Positions 1 to 7,387 of a stretch of DNA of 27,742 bases are shown here, one piece after another. This DNA comes from Pyronema omphalodes. Its lineage: Eukaryota > Ascomycota > Pezizomycetes > Pezizales > Pyronemataceae. Positions within the stretch are counted from its first letter, which is position 1, and every line of letters starts with the position of its first letter. The stretch lies in contig JAJJXM010000159.1 in NCBI GenBank assembly GCA_024516155.1, forward strand, positions 1 to 27,742, written 5' to 3'. Both the position numbers and the translations under genes were made by a program. Below the pieces are notes generated by a model. It did no database searches and was not told the DNA's origin. It saw nothing but the letters and a program-made list of their open reading frames with translations.

Positions 1-2
1 GT

Positions 3-665
3 CGAGGCCCCGGCCAGGAGCTCGCCTGGGCCATCCACAACACCGCTCACGACCTTCACGCTTACGGTACCTCAATTACCATCCACTGGGTCCCAGGACA
101 CACTAGCGTCCCCGGAAACGAAGCCGCCGACGAACTGGCCCGACAGGCGACAACAGTACCGCCACGCCGACGAATACCGATATCCCTCACTTGGCTGCGC
201 CGCCGCGCTCGAGAGAGGTACACCGAAGACTGGGCTACCTGGTTCACCTCTTCCCCCCGACCGCGAACGTACACTGCCACACACCGCCGCACAATGGACA
301 CTGCGTACACCGAAAACCCCCGCTGGATATCTACTGCAATCCTGGGTCTTCGCACCGGCCACGGGTACTTCCTCAACTGCTTGGCCCACCCTCCATCCGA
401 CGCATACCCCTCCCGCAGCTGCAGCTGCCCAATCCATCCACCGCAGACGCCTCGACACCTCCTCCTGAGCTGCCCCGAATTCCAGGCCGCTCGCTCCACA
501 CTCAGGAAGGACCTCAAACTCAGACAACACTCCCGGATCAACCTAAACACCATTCTGGACACCCCCTCCGGCACCAAGGCTCTTTCCACCTTTATCTCTG
601 CAACCAAGGTTGCTACCTCGACCTGGGCACACTCCCGGCTAGAGAAGCCTCGCAGAAAGGGATAG
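3..665 (+). CDS. LINE A ORF2 C-terminus: RNase H end and zinc knuckle (partial)
   Basis: Frame 3 is open from the window edge to TAG at 663-665 (220 codons). The first part is the end of an RNase H domain: HWVPGHTSVPGNEAADELA matches HWIPGHSDIRGSDAAGRLA in LINE D and contains the last catalytic Asp. RNase H removes the RNA template after target-primed reverse transcription. A conserved fungal LINE tail follows, with NPRWISTAILGLRTGHGYF and a CxC...H...C knuckle (CSCPIHPPQTPRHLLLSC). There is no start codon because the EN, RT and most of RNase H lie to the left of the window. I see no stop or frameshift in this stretch. The family assignment is firm; whether the complete element is intact cannot be judged. 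Confidence 0.9.
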   Translation, partial: RGPGQELAWAIHNTAHDLHAYGTSITIHWVPGHTSVPGNEAADELARQATTVPPRRRIPISLTWLRRRARERYTEDWATWFTSSPRPRTYTATHRRTMDTAYTENPRWISTAILGLRTGHGYFLNCLAHPPSDAYPSRSCSCPIHPPQTPRHLLLSCPEFQAARSTLRKDLKLRQHSRINLNTILDTPSGTKALSTFISATKVATSTWAHSRLEKPRRKG

Positions 666-754
666 ACCCCTACCGCTGACTACACTGACCGCAGTACCTT
701 AGGAACTTTCGCGCGCGCTGATTTTGCAGTGCTTTCTTACTTAGGATTTCTGTT

Positions 755-759
<5 letters not shown>

Positions 760-788
<29 letters not shown>
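760..788 (+). repeat. A29 homopolymer inside the LINE A 3' UTR
   Basis: There are 29 consecutive A residues about 95 bp after the ORF2 stop. The homologous 3' UTR continues past it to the true (AAAC)n tail, so this is an internal tract and not the element end. LINE D has no such run at the same place. Confidence 0.85.
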
Positions 789-791
<3 letters not shown>

Positions 792-1456
792 ACAAGCAAA
801 AGGGGAAGGTAGAAGAGGGATAGGCGGAGAGAAAGGGAACGGGCACGCGGTGACGGGATCGGGCTGGGGTCGTTGCTTGGGTCTGCTTGGGGTTCGGGTG
901 TTTTGAGTTTTCTTTTCTTTGTCTTTCAATTGTTTGTCGTACGGGTTGGAGTTGTTTTATGGTACGACGGGTGAGAAGGGAACGGATGGTGGAATGGTGC
1001 ACAGGAAGGGAGATGAAGGGGACGGCAGGCGAGAGAGGGCAGACGAGTTTCTTTTGTACTTTCCTTTGCTTGGGTGCGACGATGTTTTTCTTATGTTCGG
1101 AGGGCGGGAGGAGTGCGAGGCGTTGCGAAAGGAGAGAGAGGGGCACGGGGAAGGGGCAGAGGAGGGCGGCGGGAGTTACCTTTTTCTTTTGTACGCGGAG
1201 GAAACAAAGGCGGTAAAATGGCTAAACATGGGAAGGGGAAGGGAGGAGGAAAGGGAGGAGCCCGGCGAGGCGGCCTCTGTGCAAGCAGGGCACTTGGAAC
1301 ATCAGACGCGCTTGGACAAGAAACCCCCGTAGTAACAGTGGGGACAGACCCCACAACCACAACGATCAAGAGGAGGAGACTGGTAGAGGTGGAGACTGGG
1401 TTTTTGCTTTTACATTTCTTTCTTCTTCTCTTTTGTATTTATCTGTCCCTTGTCAT

Positions 1457-1505
1457 AACCTTCGGGTTGCAAACAAGTAATGAGAGAACAAACAAACAAA
1501 CAAAC
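1457..1505 (+). promoter_or_regulatory. LINE A 3'-terminal hairpin and (AAAC)n tail
   Basis: AACC-TTCG-GGTT (1457-1468) forms a 4-bp stem, plus a U.G pair, closed by a UUCG loop. A short AAGTAATGA-like spacer and the (AAAC)n tail follow. Hairpins at this place are the RT recognition site in several LINE families, so that role is inferred here from position and conservation. Confidence 0.6.
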
Positions 1506-2266
1506 ATCCTCCCTGGGGACCTGTCTATGCTCTCATCGAAGTTGAGCTAGAGACATTAAGAGAATGGTTAAAAGATATGCTGCGTACTGGGAAAATCAGA
1601 CCTTCCAAGTCACCGGTAGCAGCTCCTATTCTCTTCGTCCCAAAGGTCCATGGCAGAGGTCTTCGGTTATGTGTTGACTATCGGGGCATCAATACGATAC
1701 CAATTGCCAACCGATACCCGCTCCCACTCATGTCGGGATCACAAGACAGAGTGCGAGGAGACAAAATATTTACAAAGATGGATTCAAAGAATGGATACCA
1801 TCTGATAAGAATAAAGGAAGGAGATGAATGGAAAACGGCTTTCAGGTGCCGATATGGACTATATGAATTTTTGGTTATGCCTTTTAGGTTGAGCAATGCT
1901 CCGGCCACATTTCAAGATATGATGAATCATATCTTTAGGGATATGCTGGACCAAGGAGTTATTGCATATATTGATGATGGACTCATCTATGCGGAGACGG
2001 AAGAAATGCATGATGAGTTGGTAAAGGAAGTATTAAAAAGGTTGGAAGAGAATGGATTGGTTATATCACCGGAAAAATGTGTCTGGGGACAAAGCAAAGT
2101 GGAATTTCGGGGATATATAATAAGCGAAAATGGAATTGAAATGGTCAAGGACAAGGTGGAAACAGTCCTTATACGGGAACCCCCCAAGTCCTTGAAGGAA
2201 GTACAAGGCTTTCTTGGATTCGCTAACTTTTATCAGAGATTCATTAAGGACTTCTCAAGAATATGT
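1506..2266 (+). mobile_element. Gypsy-1 fragment (chromoviral pol), bounded by LINEs on both sides
   Basis: The sequence aligns without gaps that I can see to the RT part of the downstream gypsy element (about 24478-25240), starting at PPWGPVYAL and ending at FIKDFSRIC. On the left it abuts the LINE A tail; on the right, after 2266, it changes abruptly to the LINE B 5' end. It is the oldest layer in the window. The flanking gypsy parts are not visible. Confidence 0.85.
1508..2266 (+). pseudogene. pol: Gypsy-1 reverse transcriptase fragment
   Basis: The frame is open through about 253 codons of RT: LRLCVDYRGIN, PLPLM, NGYHLIRI, RCRYGLYEFLVMPF, the YIDD catalytic motif (1967-1978) and GFLGFANFY. 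By eye it differs from the downstream copy at about 20 of 230 residues. Several changes hit normally conserved positions: PFGLS became PFRLS, KMDLKNGY became KMDSKNGY, YIDDV became YIDDG and EFLGY became EFRGY. Protease, RNase H and integrase are missing. It is a dead fragment despite the lack of stops. The frame runs on past 2266 by chance into LINE B sequence. Confidence 0.85.
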
Positions 2267-2558
2267 ATCACCACCCAGCAAAGAGCGACCCCCCCCCTGC
2301 CTTTTCAACAACCTCGGCGAAATCGCAAGATTTTATCGTGGATTATTGTTCGGCAGCCCCGAATTACCTATTCGCAGCCTTTCCAGACCAGGCTCTCTCT
2401 TTTTCGTTGAGTTTTCATCGAAAAAGAGTTTTCGGGCCCCTGAGAAAAGCCCCGCGAACTGGTTCCATCGACACCGCCCCCCCACCCACATCAAAAACCA
2501 TCATTTTAATCGCGGATTCCTTGTCGCTACCGCAAAAACAACTTATTCCGAGCTTCCG
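2267..2558 (+). promoter_or_regulatory. LINE B 5' UTR with 5'-terminal C-tract box
   Basis: It begins ATCACCACCCAGCAAAGAGC, followed by GAC, a C run and TGCCTTTTCAACAAC. That is the same layout as the starts of LINE D and the C elements. About 290 bp of noncoding sequence precedes the first plausible ORF1 ATG at 2559. An internal promoter is expected for a full-length LINE, but none can be proven from sequence alone. Confidence 0.6.
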
Positions 2559-4456
2559 ATGCCTACCCGATCCTCCGCTGATGAGAAACAGCCCCTCTCC
2601 CCCGACAAAGCACCCCCTCGAGCGCTCGGGAAAGAAAAACGCGCTAACGCAGAGCCGCAAGGGTCCGACATGTCTGACACGGAAATGCACGTAGACACGT
2701 GCTCTGACGCGTCTTCCCGCCAGAGCTCCCCCACCCCCGTCGCGCGCAACACCAGCAACGCTCCCCCCAAGACCCCCCACAATAAGAAAACCCTCCCTGA
2801 TAACAACGAAACCCCCGACGTATTGACCAACGCCGACCCCAAGTACACCGTTCAACGCAACACCGAAAAACGAAAAAAAACGCCCCGCTGCCTCCACCGC
2901 CCACACTATCACCCACATCGCCGCCGACTCCACCCCAGTCCCCGCTGGAGTCCAACGCCTCCGCCGTGACACCGACAACCCCCTATCTACCGCCCTCATC
3001 ACCGACAGTCTCGCGACATCCATCGATCAACTTAACGACAATCTCAACACCGCCACGGACATGTTCCGACACGCAGACAGAGCCACAAACGTCAGAGTCT
3101 CTCAGGCGTTCCGATCTATCCACAAATACCAGTCCACAATCCGTGCCGTTCACGATCTTCTGTCCCGCATTGCCCCCGTCATACTCCCCAACGAAGACAT
3201 CTCAGCCCTCCTTTCCCCCGTCGAATGCTCCACCCCCGAGAACTCAACTATCCCCGCTCCTCCCTTCCCCGAATCCAACGACCTCCCCTCTATTCATGCA
3301 CCCTCCCCCGCTGCCCCCTCCCCCAAGGAACTTGCCTACTGGAAAAAACGCTCTCTTGAAGCCGAAAACGAGCTCAAGAAACACAAGATGCCCCTCCCCG
3401 TCCATGCCCCCCGCCCCGATCCGAACCCCTCCACCCCATGGCAAGAAGAATGACCCGCAACGAAGAAGTTATTCCCCGCTGCTGCCCCCCACGCCTCCTA
3501 AACAGACCCCTAAGCCTGCCAAAGCCCAAAAGAAGGAATCCCCCCCCCCCCCCCCCCAACGACATTATTATCCCATGCCCAGACCCCCGTTCCTTCCCAG
3601 AGAGCTCCACAATAGCAATCGGAGTCGCCGTCAATGACGCCTTGCGCCAAGCAAATGCTCCTGGGAGCGTTTCTATCTCAATGGTGAAGAAAAACGTGAA
3701 AGGAAATCTTATTCTGACACCCCCCCCCCCCAGACTACACCCGCTGATATCACCCCCCATCTGCCCCTCATACTCGAAGCCGCCCGCAAAGTGCACCCTG
3801 CGTTGCTGCCCCCCCGCATAAATGAGAAATGGTACAAACTGGCAGACCATGGAGTACCAACTGATTACTACCCAGACTCCGAGGAAGGCATGCAAAACCT
3901 GCAAGCCGAAATCGAACGTAACCACTCCGTCCGATTAACCCAACCACCGCGATACATATCTCACCCCGACAAACGGGCCGGTAAGTCGGCGTCAAGTGTC
4001 ATGATCGCCCTCAGCTCCATCAACGACTACAACACATTGAAGCGCACGAAAGTCGTCGTCCTATTCGAAACACAGAAGGTCACCCAGTTCTGCTCCGCCA
4101 GGCCCATCGACCAGTGCCGTAGGTGCCAGAAGTTTGGCCACCACCACGCAACGTGCGCGGCCGACAACAGCCCTACCTGCGCTATATGCGCCGCCGTACA
4201 CCCAACGGAATACCACTTCTGTGGAGCATGCCCCAAACAGAAGGGCAGGAAGTGCATCCACACCGTTTACAGATGCTCGAACTGCGTAGCCGCAGGACAT
4301 GCTGACACCCAACACGCCGCGTACAGCACGAAATGCCCAGTAAAGGTAGGAATAGTGAGAGGGGCATGGCAGAAAACCCGCCCAGACACCACCTACGACA
4401 ACATTCCCGCCGAAACCAACCCCATCGCTGATACCACCATGACCGCCGATGAATAG
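2559..4456 (+). pseudogene. LINE B ORF1 (Gag-like, CCHC knuckles), frameshifted
   Basis: ORF1 should encode a nucleic-acid-binding protein that packages the LINE RNA. ATG 2559 opens a Ser/Pro-rich N-terminus. The coding frame then changes at the A run 2872-2880, near 3450, and at C runs around 3541-3557 and 3721-3730. The last segment (about 3730-4456) is intact and carries RINEKWYKLADHGVP, DKRAGKSASSVMIAL and three Cys/His clusters (CRRCQKFGHHHATC, CAICAAVHPTEYHFC, CSNC..H..H..C) from 4115. The same order occurs in LINE D ORF1. The stop TAG (4454-4456) overlaps the ORF2 start. Most breaks sit at homopolymers, so either slippage mutation or sequencing error could explain some. Confidence 0.8.
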
Positions 4457-5379
4457 ACAACATCCATCAGCGGCGACCCTCCGCATCCTGTCCCACAACA
4501 CGAATCGCAGAACCACCGCCCGCACGACGCTGCTAAACACAGCAAGCGCTACCACCGACGTCATTCTTGCCCAAGAGGTAAACGTCAAGGACCCCAAATT
4601 TGCTATAACTCACCCCGACTTCATTCTTTTGCTCCCCCCCCGCGGCTACCACAAGGTCAACCGGACCGCCGCTTACGTCTCTCGTTTGAACCCCCACATC
4701 AGCGTCACTCCTCGACCAGATGTTACCGAAGACCCGGATCTACAAGTCCTCGAGATCCGCACTCCCCTAATACCCCCCTTCTATTTAATTGACATATATA
4801 ACGAACGTGACCCGATCTCCAAACCATACACCCTGCCCCGAGCCCTCACCCCCCTCGTCCTCCCTCGCCGATGTGTAATCACGGGTGACCTCAACGCGCA
4901 CCATCCGTTGTGGAATTCCAACACTCGCAGGAGAGCCCGAGCTGACGAGCTCGTGGAACTAATCGAAACCCACCACTGGAATCTGGCGAACGTCCCCGAC
5001 GTCCCGACCCACCAGTATAAAGACGGCTCTGGCTCGTCGGTTCTGGACCTGACCCTGACATCCCCGGCGATGACAAGGGAACTCACGAACTGGGCAGTCG
5101 ACGACGACCTGGCCATGGCGTCAGACCACGATGTCATCCGCTTTCAACTGACATCTCTCCACCCAGACCATACCACCGCTACCCCCCACCACCCCACGAC
5201 TCAACTGGCAAAAACCGGACTGGGATACCTTTACCAGGGAGCTACAAACCCTCGCCGAGGCCAGTCACCCATGCTGGACATACCTCCGCGCAAACCCTTC
5301 CGCGAGTAACCTGGACGAATGGGCCTCCCTCCTTCGTGACTCCATTCAAACGGCTGCCCAAAAAGCGACACCCACTCTC
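4449..5379 (+). pseudogene. LINE B ORF2, part 1: endonuclease domain
   Basis: ATG 4449 lies inside the ORF1 end (ATGAATAG, 8-bp overlap). The product is an AP-endonuclease-like (EEP) domain that nicks the target DNA. Visible motifs are ILSHNTNR, the acidic QEVN, YNERDP, GDLNAHHPLWN, SVLDLTLTSPA and the C-terminal SDHDVI. This is the usual order for LINE endonucleases. The original frame closes at 5309. Homology to LINE D (LNWQKPDWDTF.., NLDEWASLLRDSI) continues in another frame, so a frameshift lies near 5190-5210. Element C1 interrupts the gene after codons for ATPTL, and the gene resumes at 7388. Confidence 0.85.
5367..5379 (+). repeat. TSD of element C1, left copy
   Basis: GACACCCACTCTC occurs here and again at 7375-7387. 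Bases differ on both outer sides. Removing one copy plus 5380-7374 restores the ORF2 reading ..ATPTLTPTPRSKRWW.., which matches LINE D (..YTPVLQVTPRSKRWW). Confidence 0.95.
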
Positions 5380-5596
5380 GAACCGACAACGAGCGTCACA
5401 CCACACGGCAACGGCGACCCCCCCCCCCTGCATTCTCAACAACGAGCACCGAAACCCCCGGTTTTCTGATCGGATTCGGATTCGCAGCACTCTGTTACGT
5501 TATTCTCTGAATTTTCAGGGAATTCTACGTTGTTTTTGTTGACTTTTGTCGCAAAATCAGAGTTTTCACGAGTTTTGGCTTACCCCAACTCACGAA
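5380..5596 (+). promoter_or_regulatory. C1 5' UTR with 5'-terminal C-tract box
   Basis: After about 18 leading bases comes ACACCACACGGCAACGGCGA followed by a C run and TGCATTCTCAACAACGA. The same box starts C2, C3 and, slightly diverged, LINEs D and B. The rest (CGGATTCGGATTCGCAGC.., GAATTTTCAGGGAATTC) is shared only among the C elements. A promoter function is inferred from the fact that full-length copies keep it. Confidence 0.6.
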
Positions 5597-7045
5597 ATGT
5601 CGCCAAAACAACGACAGAACAACGCCCAACGATCGAAACGGTCCGAAAACGCGTACAATGTTCTAGCCGACCTTCCTCATGATGGATCTAAGCCTACTTT
5701 TGATGGAAGAGATGGAATAGTTGATGAAGTTGATGGAAACAGTGCTGGAGAACCCCTCCAGAACGTGATCTTGGCAGGATCACCAGTTCCTTCGGCTTCA
5801 ACAGACCAGCAACAAGACACAACTACCCGATCGCTGTATATCTGGCGCCATGAAATGATCAAGTTCATCCTTGAAGAATATGGAGCACGCGATGAAGCGT
5901 GCCTGGACAGATCATTGGCAGCGAACCACTCACGGATCAGTGCCCTCACGTTGTTAGGTGTGAACCAGGACAACAGAGAGACTCACCGCCGCTTCGACAC
6001 AGTCGAAGAGAAGATGTGCGACATAAGCGACCACATCAACGACAGGCTTGACGCCGTTCTGGCGAAACTCAACGACCTGCACGGCGAAAATGCGAAGCTG
6101 CGCGCAGCATACGACTCTACACAGGGAGAAACAGCAGCTCTCAAGGCTGCTGAGGCCGCCCTGACGAAGAAAATCGACGAACAGCAACAAGTCATTTCGG
6201 CGCCCCCCTCACCGAACCTGACGGCCTCTTCCTCAGCGATGGAAGAGATGACTATGCAACTGTCCGTCGTCCAACATGACATTCAGGATGTCCTGGACGC
6301 TGTTCGCAACCCTCCTGGCAAGAGAAAGCGAAGGGGAAGCGACCAGAACACCGAACCCACCTCACCGACAAACAGACGACCGGTGAACCACAAACCGAGA
6401 ACGGCATCACCGGTGCGAAGCCTGATGCACTCAAAACATGCGACTACCGCCGCCCAGGACAAGCTTGATGCCCTCAAGCCTATGTCCCCCCTACCTCTCC
6501 TGGCGATCACGTCATCCGATGCGACACCGGAACCTCACCCTGACAGTTCATCTGCTCAGGACACACCTCTACCCGACGCCCCAAGCACTGCCCCTGCTGA
6601 GACGAACGGATGGAAGACTGTGGAGGCGAAGGCTACACAGAGGAAGAAGCAGAAAGCAAAGGAGACGACACCTACGGCAGCGCCACCCAGCAAGACCCCT
6701 ACAACAAAGAATGGTGGCCGGGGAAAGAATACCCACCAACCCAGAACGACAACCTCCTCTGCAAAGAAGACTTGGGCAGAAGTCGTCAAGAGCGGAGGCA
6801 TCAACGTCCAGATTGTGCTTGGGAATGGCAATCTTGGACTGACAACACCACCGACAAGAAGGGGAGAGAGGCGAGACGGGGCAGCGAGAAGGCTGAGGCA
6901 GAAGGAGGGAGAAGGGGAGAGAGGGGAGGAGAAGAGGGGCAGGGCTGGCCCGGGTGTCTCAAAGGGCAAAGAGTCAGAAGACACCAGCGGAGGAGTTGAG
7001 AGAGGAGAGGAGAGTGGGGGCGTAGGTGGCCCGGCGGCTGTTTAA
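5597..7045 (+). CDS. C1 ORF: coiled-coil, basic ORF1-like protein (482 aa)
   Basis: ATG 5597 (MSPKQRQNNAQRSKRSENAY) is used in all three copies; an in-frame TTG farther upstream is unlikely. Residues 1-72 are conserved among copies. Residues about 73-161 are strongly different from C2/C3. Residues about 151-200 have heptad-like leucines (LNDLHGENAKLRAAY..ALTKKIDEQQQ), a probable coiled coil. Near 241 is a basic cluster GKRKRRG, a possible nuclear signal. A Pro/Thr/Ser-rich stretch follows, then KKTWAEVVKSGGINVQIVLG (about 389-408) and a Gly/Glu/Arg-rich tail. There are no CCHC knuckles and no enzymatic motifs. I infer an RNA-binding ORF1-type protein from its place in a LINE-like element. I see no clear similarity to LINE B or D ORF1. 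Confidence 0.85.
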   Translation: MSPKQRQNNAQRSKRSENAYNVLADLPHDGSKPTFDGRDGIVDEVDGNSAGEPLQNVILAGSPVPSASTDQQQDTTTRSLYIWRHEMIKFILEEYGARDEACLDRSLAANHSRISALTLLGVNQDNRETHRRFDTVEEKMCDISDHINDRLDAVLAKLNDLHGENAKLRAAYDSTQGETAALKAAEAALTKKIDEQQQVISAPPSPNLTASSSAMEEMTMQLSVVQHDIQDVLDAVRNPPGKRKRRGSDQNTEPTSPTNRRPVNHKPRTASPVRSLMHSKHATTAAQDKLDALKPMSPLPLLAITSSDATPEPHPDSSSAQDTPLPDAPSTAPAETNGWKTVEAKATQRKKQKAKETTPTAAPPSKTPTTKNGGRGKNTHQPRTTTSSAKKTWAEVVKSGGINVQIVLGNGNLGLTTPPTRRGERRDGAARRLRQKEGEGERGEEKRGRAGPGVSKGKESEDTSGGVERGEESGGVGGPAAV

Positions 7046-7374
7046 CTTTGCTTTGGTTTTGTTTTTGCTTTGTGGAGGAAATAAAGGCGGAAAAATGGTT
7101 AAAAAAGGGAGGGGAAGGGTGGAGGAAATGGGGGAACGACCCGGCGAGGTGGCCTCCGAGCGTACAGGGCTCCTGGAACAGACGACGCTTGACGAACAAA
7201 AGCACAGCGAGACTTGGGGGTCTACAACCCCACACCCTAACGACAAGCTCTGGGGCATACCCAGTGAGAGCCTGGCCTGACACCCGGGTTTCTTAATTTT
7301 GTATTTACTGTAGATTCCGCCATAACCTTACGGTTGGATGCGTGTATGAGTTAATAAATAAATAAATAAATAAA
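7046..7374 (+). other. C1 3' UTR, terminal hairpin and (AAAT)n tail
   Basis: It contains the shared block GTGGAGGAAATAAAGGCGG and a purine-rich GGGAGGGGAAGGGTGGAGG stretch. The hairpin AACC-TTAC-GGTT is at 7324-7335, and a run of about five AAAT units ends at 7374. The stem is conserved with LINE A and D while the loop differs. AATAAA within the block could act as a poly(A) signal, but it lies about 290 bp before the end. Confidence 0.75.
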
Positions 7375-7387
7375 GACACCCACTCTC
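7375..7387 (+). repeat. TSD of element C1, right copy
   Basis: This is the second copy of GACACCCACTCTC (see 5367-5379). It directly follows the (AAAT)n tail, as expected for target-primed reverse transcription. Confidence 0.95.

Larger units (their letters stand above)
1..1505 (+). mobile_element. LINE A, 3' portion (Tad1-like non-LTR retrotransposon)
   Basis: This is the 3' part of a LINE that enters from the left edge of the window. It holds the end of ORF2 (RNase H and C-terminal zinc knuckle), an 840-bp 3' UTR, a 3'-terminal hairpin at 1457-1468 and an (AAAC)n tail of about four units ending near 1505. Gypsy pol sequence starts directly after the tail, so this LINE inserted into a gypsy element. 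Its 5' end and left TSD lie outside the window. The gene order and tail match the better preserved LINE D at 9013-19725. Confidence 0.9.
666..1505 (+). other. LINE A 3' UTR
   Basis: This 840-bp noncoding stretch alternates T-rich and purine-rich blocks. It includes a 29-base A run at 760-788. From about 1195 it contains the GGAGGAAA-AAAGGCGG block and a GGGAAGGGGAAGGGAGG stretch, which recur in every LINE-type element of the window. From about 1233 to the tail it is almost identical to the end of element C2 (16862-17133). ORFs crossing it look like composition-driven chance frames. Confidence 0.8.
5380..7374 (+). mobile_element. Element C1: full-length non-autonomous LINE-like element, 1995 bp
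   Basis: It is bounded by a perfect 13-bp TSD. It has a LINE-type 5' box, one ORF, a LINE-type 3' UTR with a terminal hairpin and an (AAAT)n tail. It contains no endonuclease, RT or RNase H. Two more copies with nearly the same unnested length (C2 and C3, 1999 bp each) are in the window, so this is a defined family and not a random deletion product. Mobilisation would need enzymes from another LINE (inference). Confidence 0.9.

Noticed and set aside
670..1146. Long ORFs on both strands of the LINE A 3' UTR
   Set aside because: Composition-driven frames through purine-rich and T-rich blocks; they include poly-Phe from the A29 run and are not conserved in LINE D.
2415..3023. 202-codon minus-strand ORF over LINE B ORF1
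   Set aside because: It is the antisense reading of GC-rich coding DNA, with Gly/Val/Arg bias and no domain.
6438..6842. Arg/Pro-rich 134-codon ORF overlapping the C1 ORF in another frame, also present in C2 and C3
   Set aside because: It follows from high sequence identity of the C copies; residues look like an off-frame reading of the Thr/Pro/Lys-rich main ORF and it has no start context or motif.
7345..7374. Short tandem repeats (AAAT)n and (AAAC)n considered as microsatellites or a CRISPR-like array
   Set aside because: They sit exactly at element 3' ends next to TSDs, so they are LINE tails.
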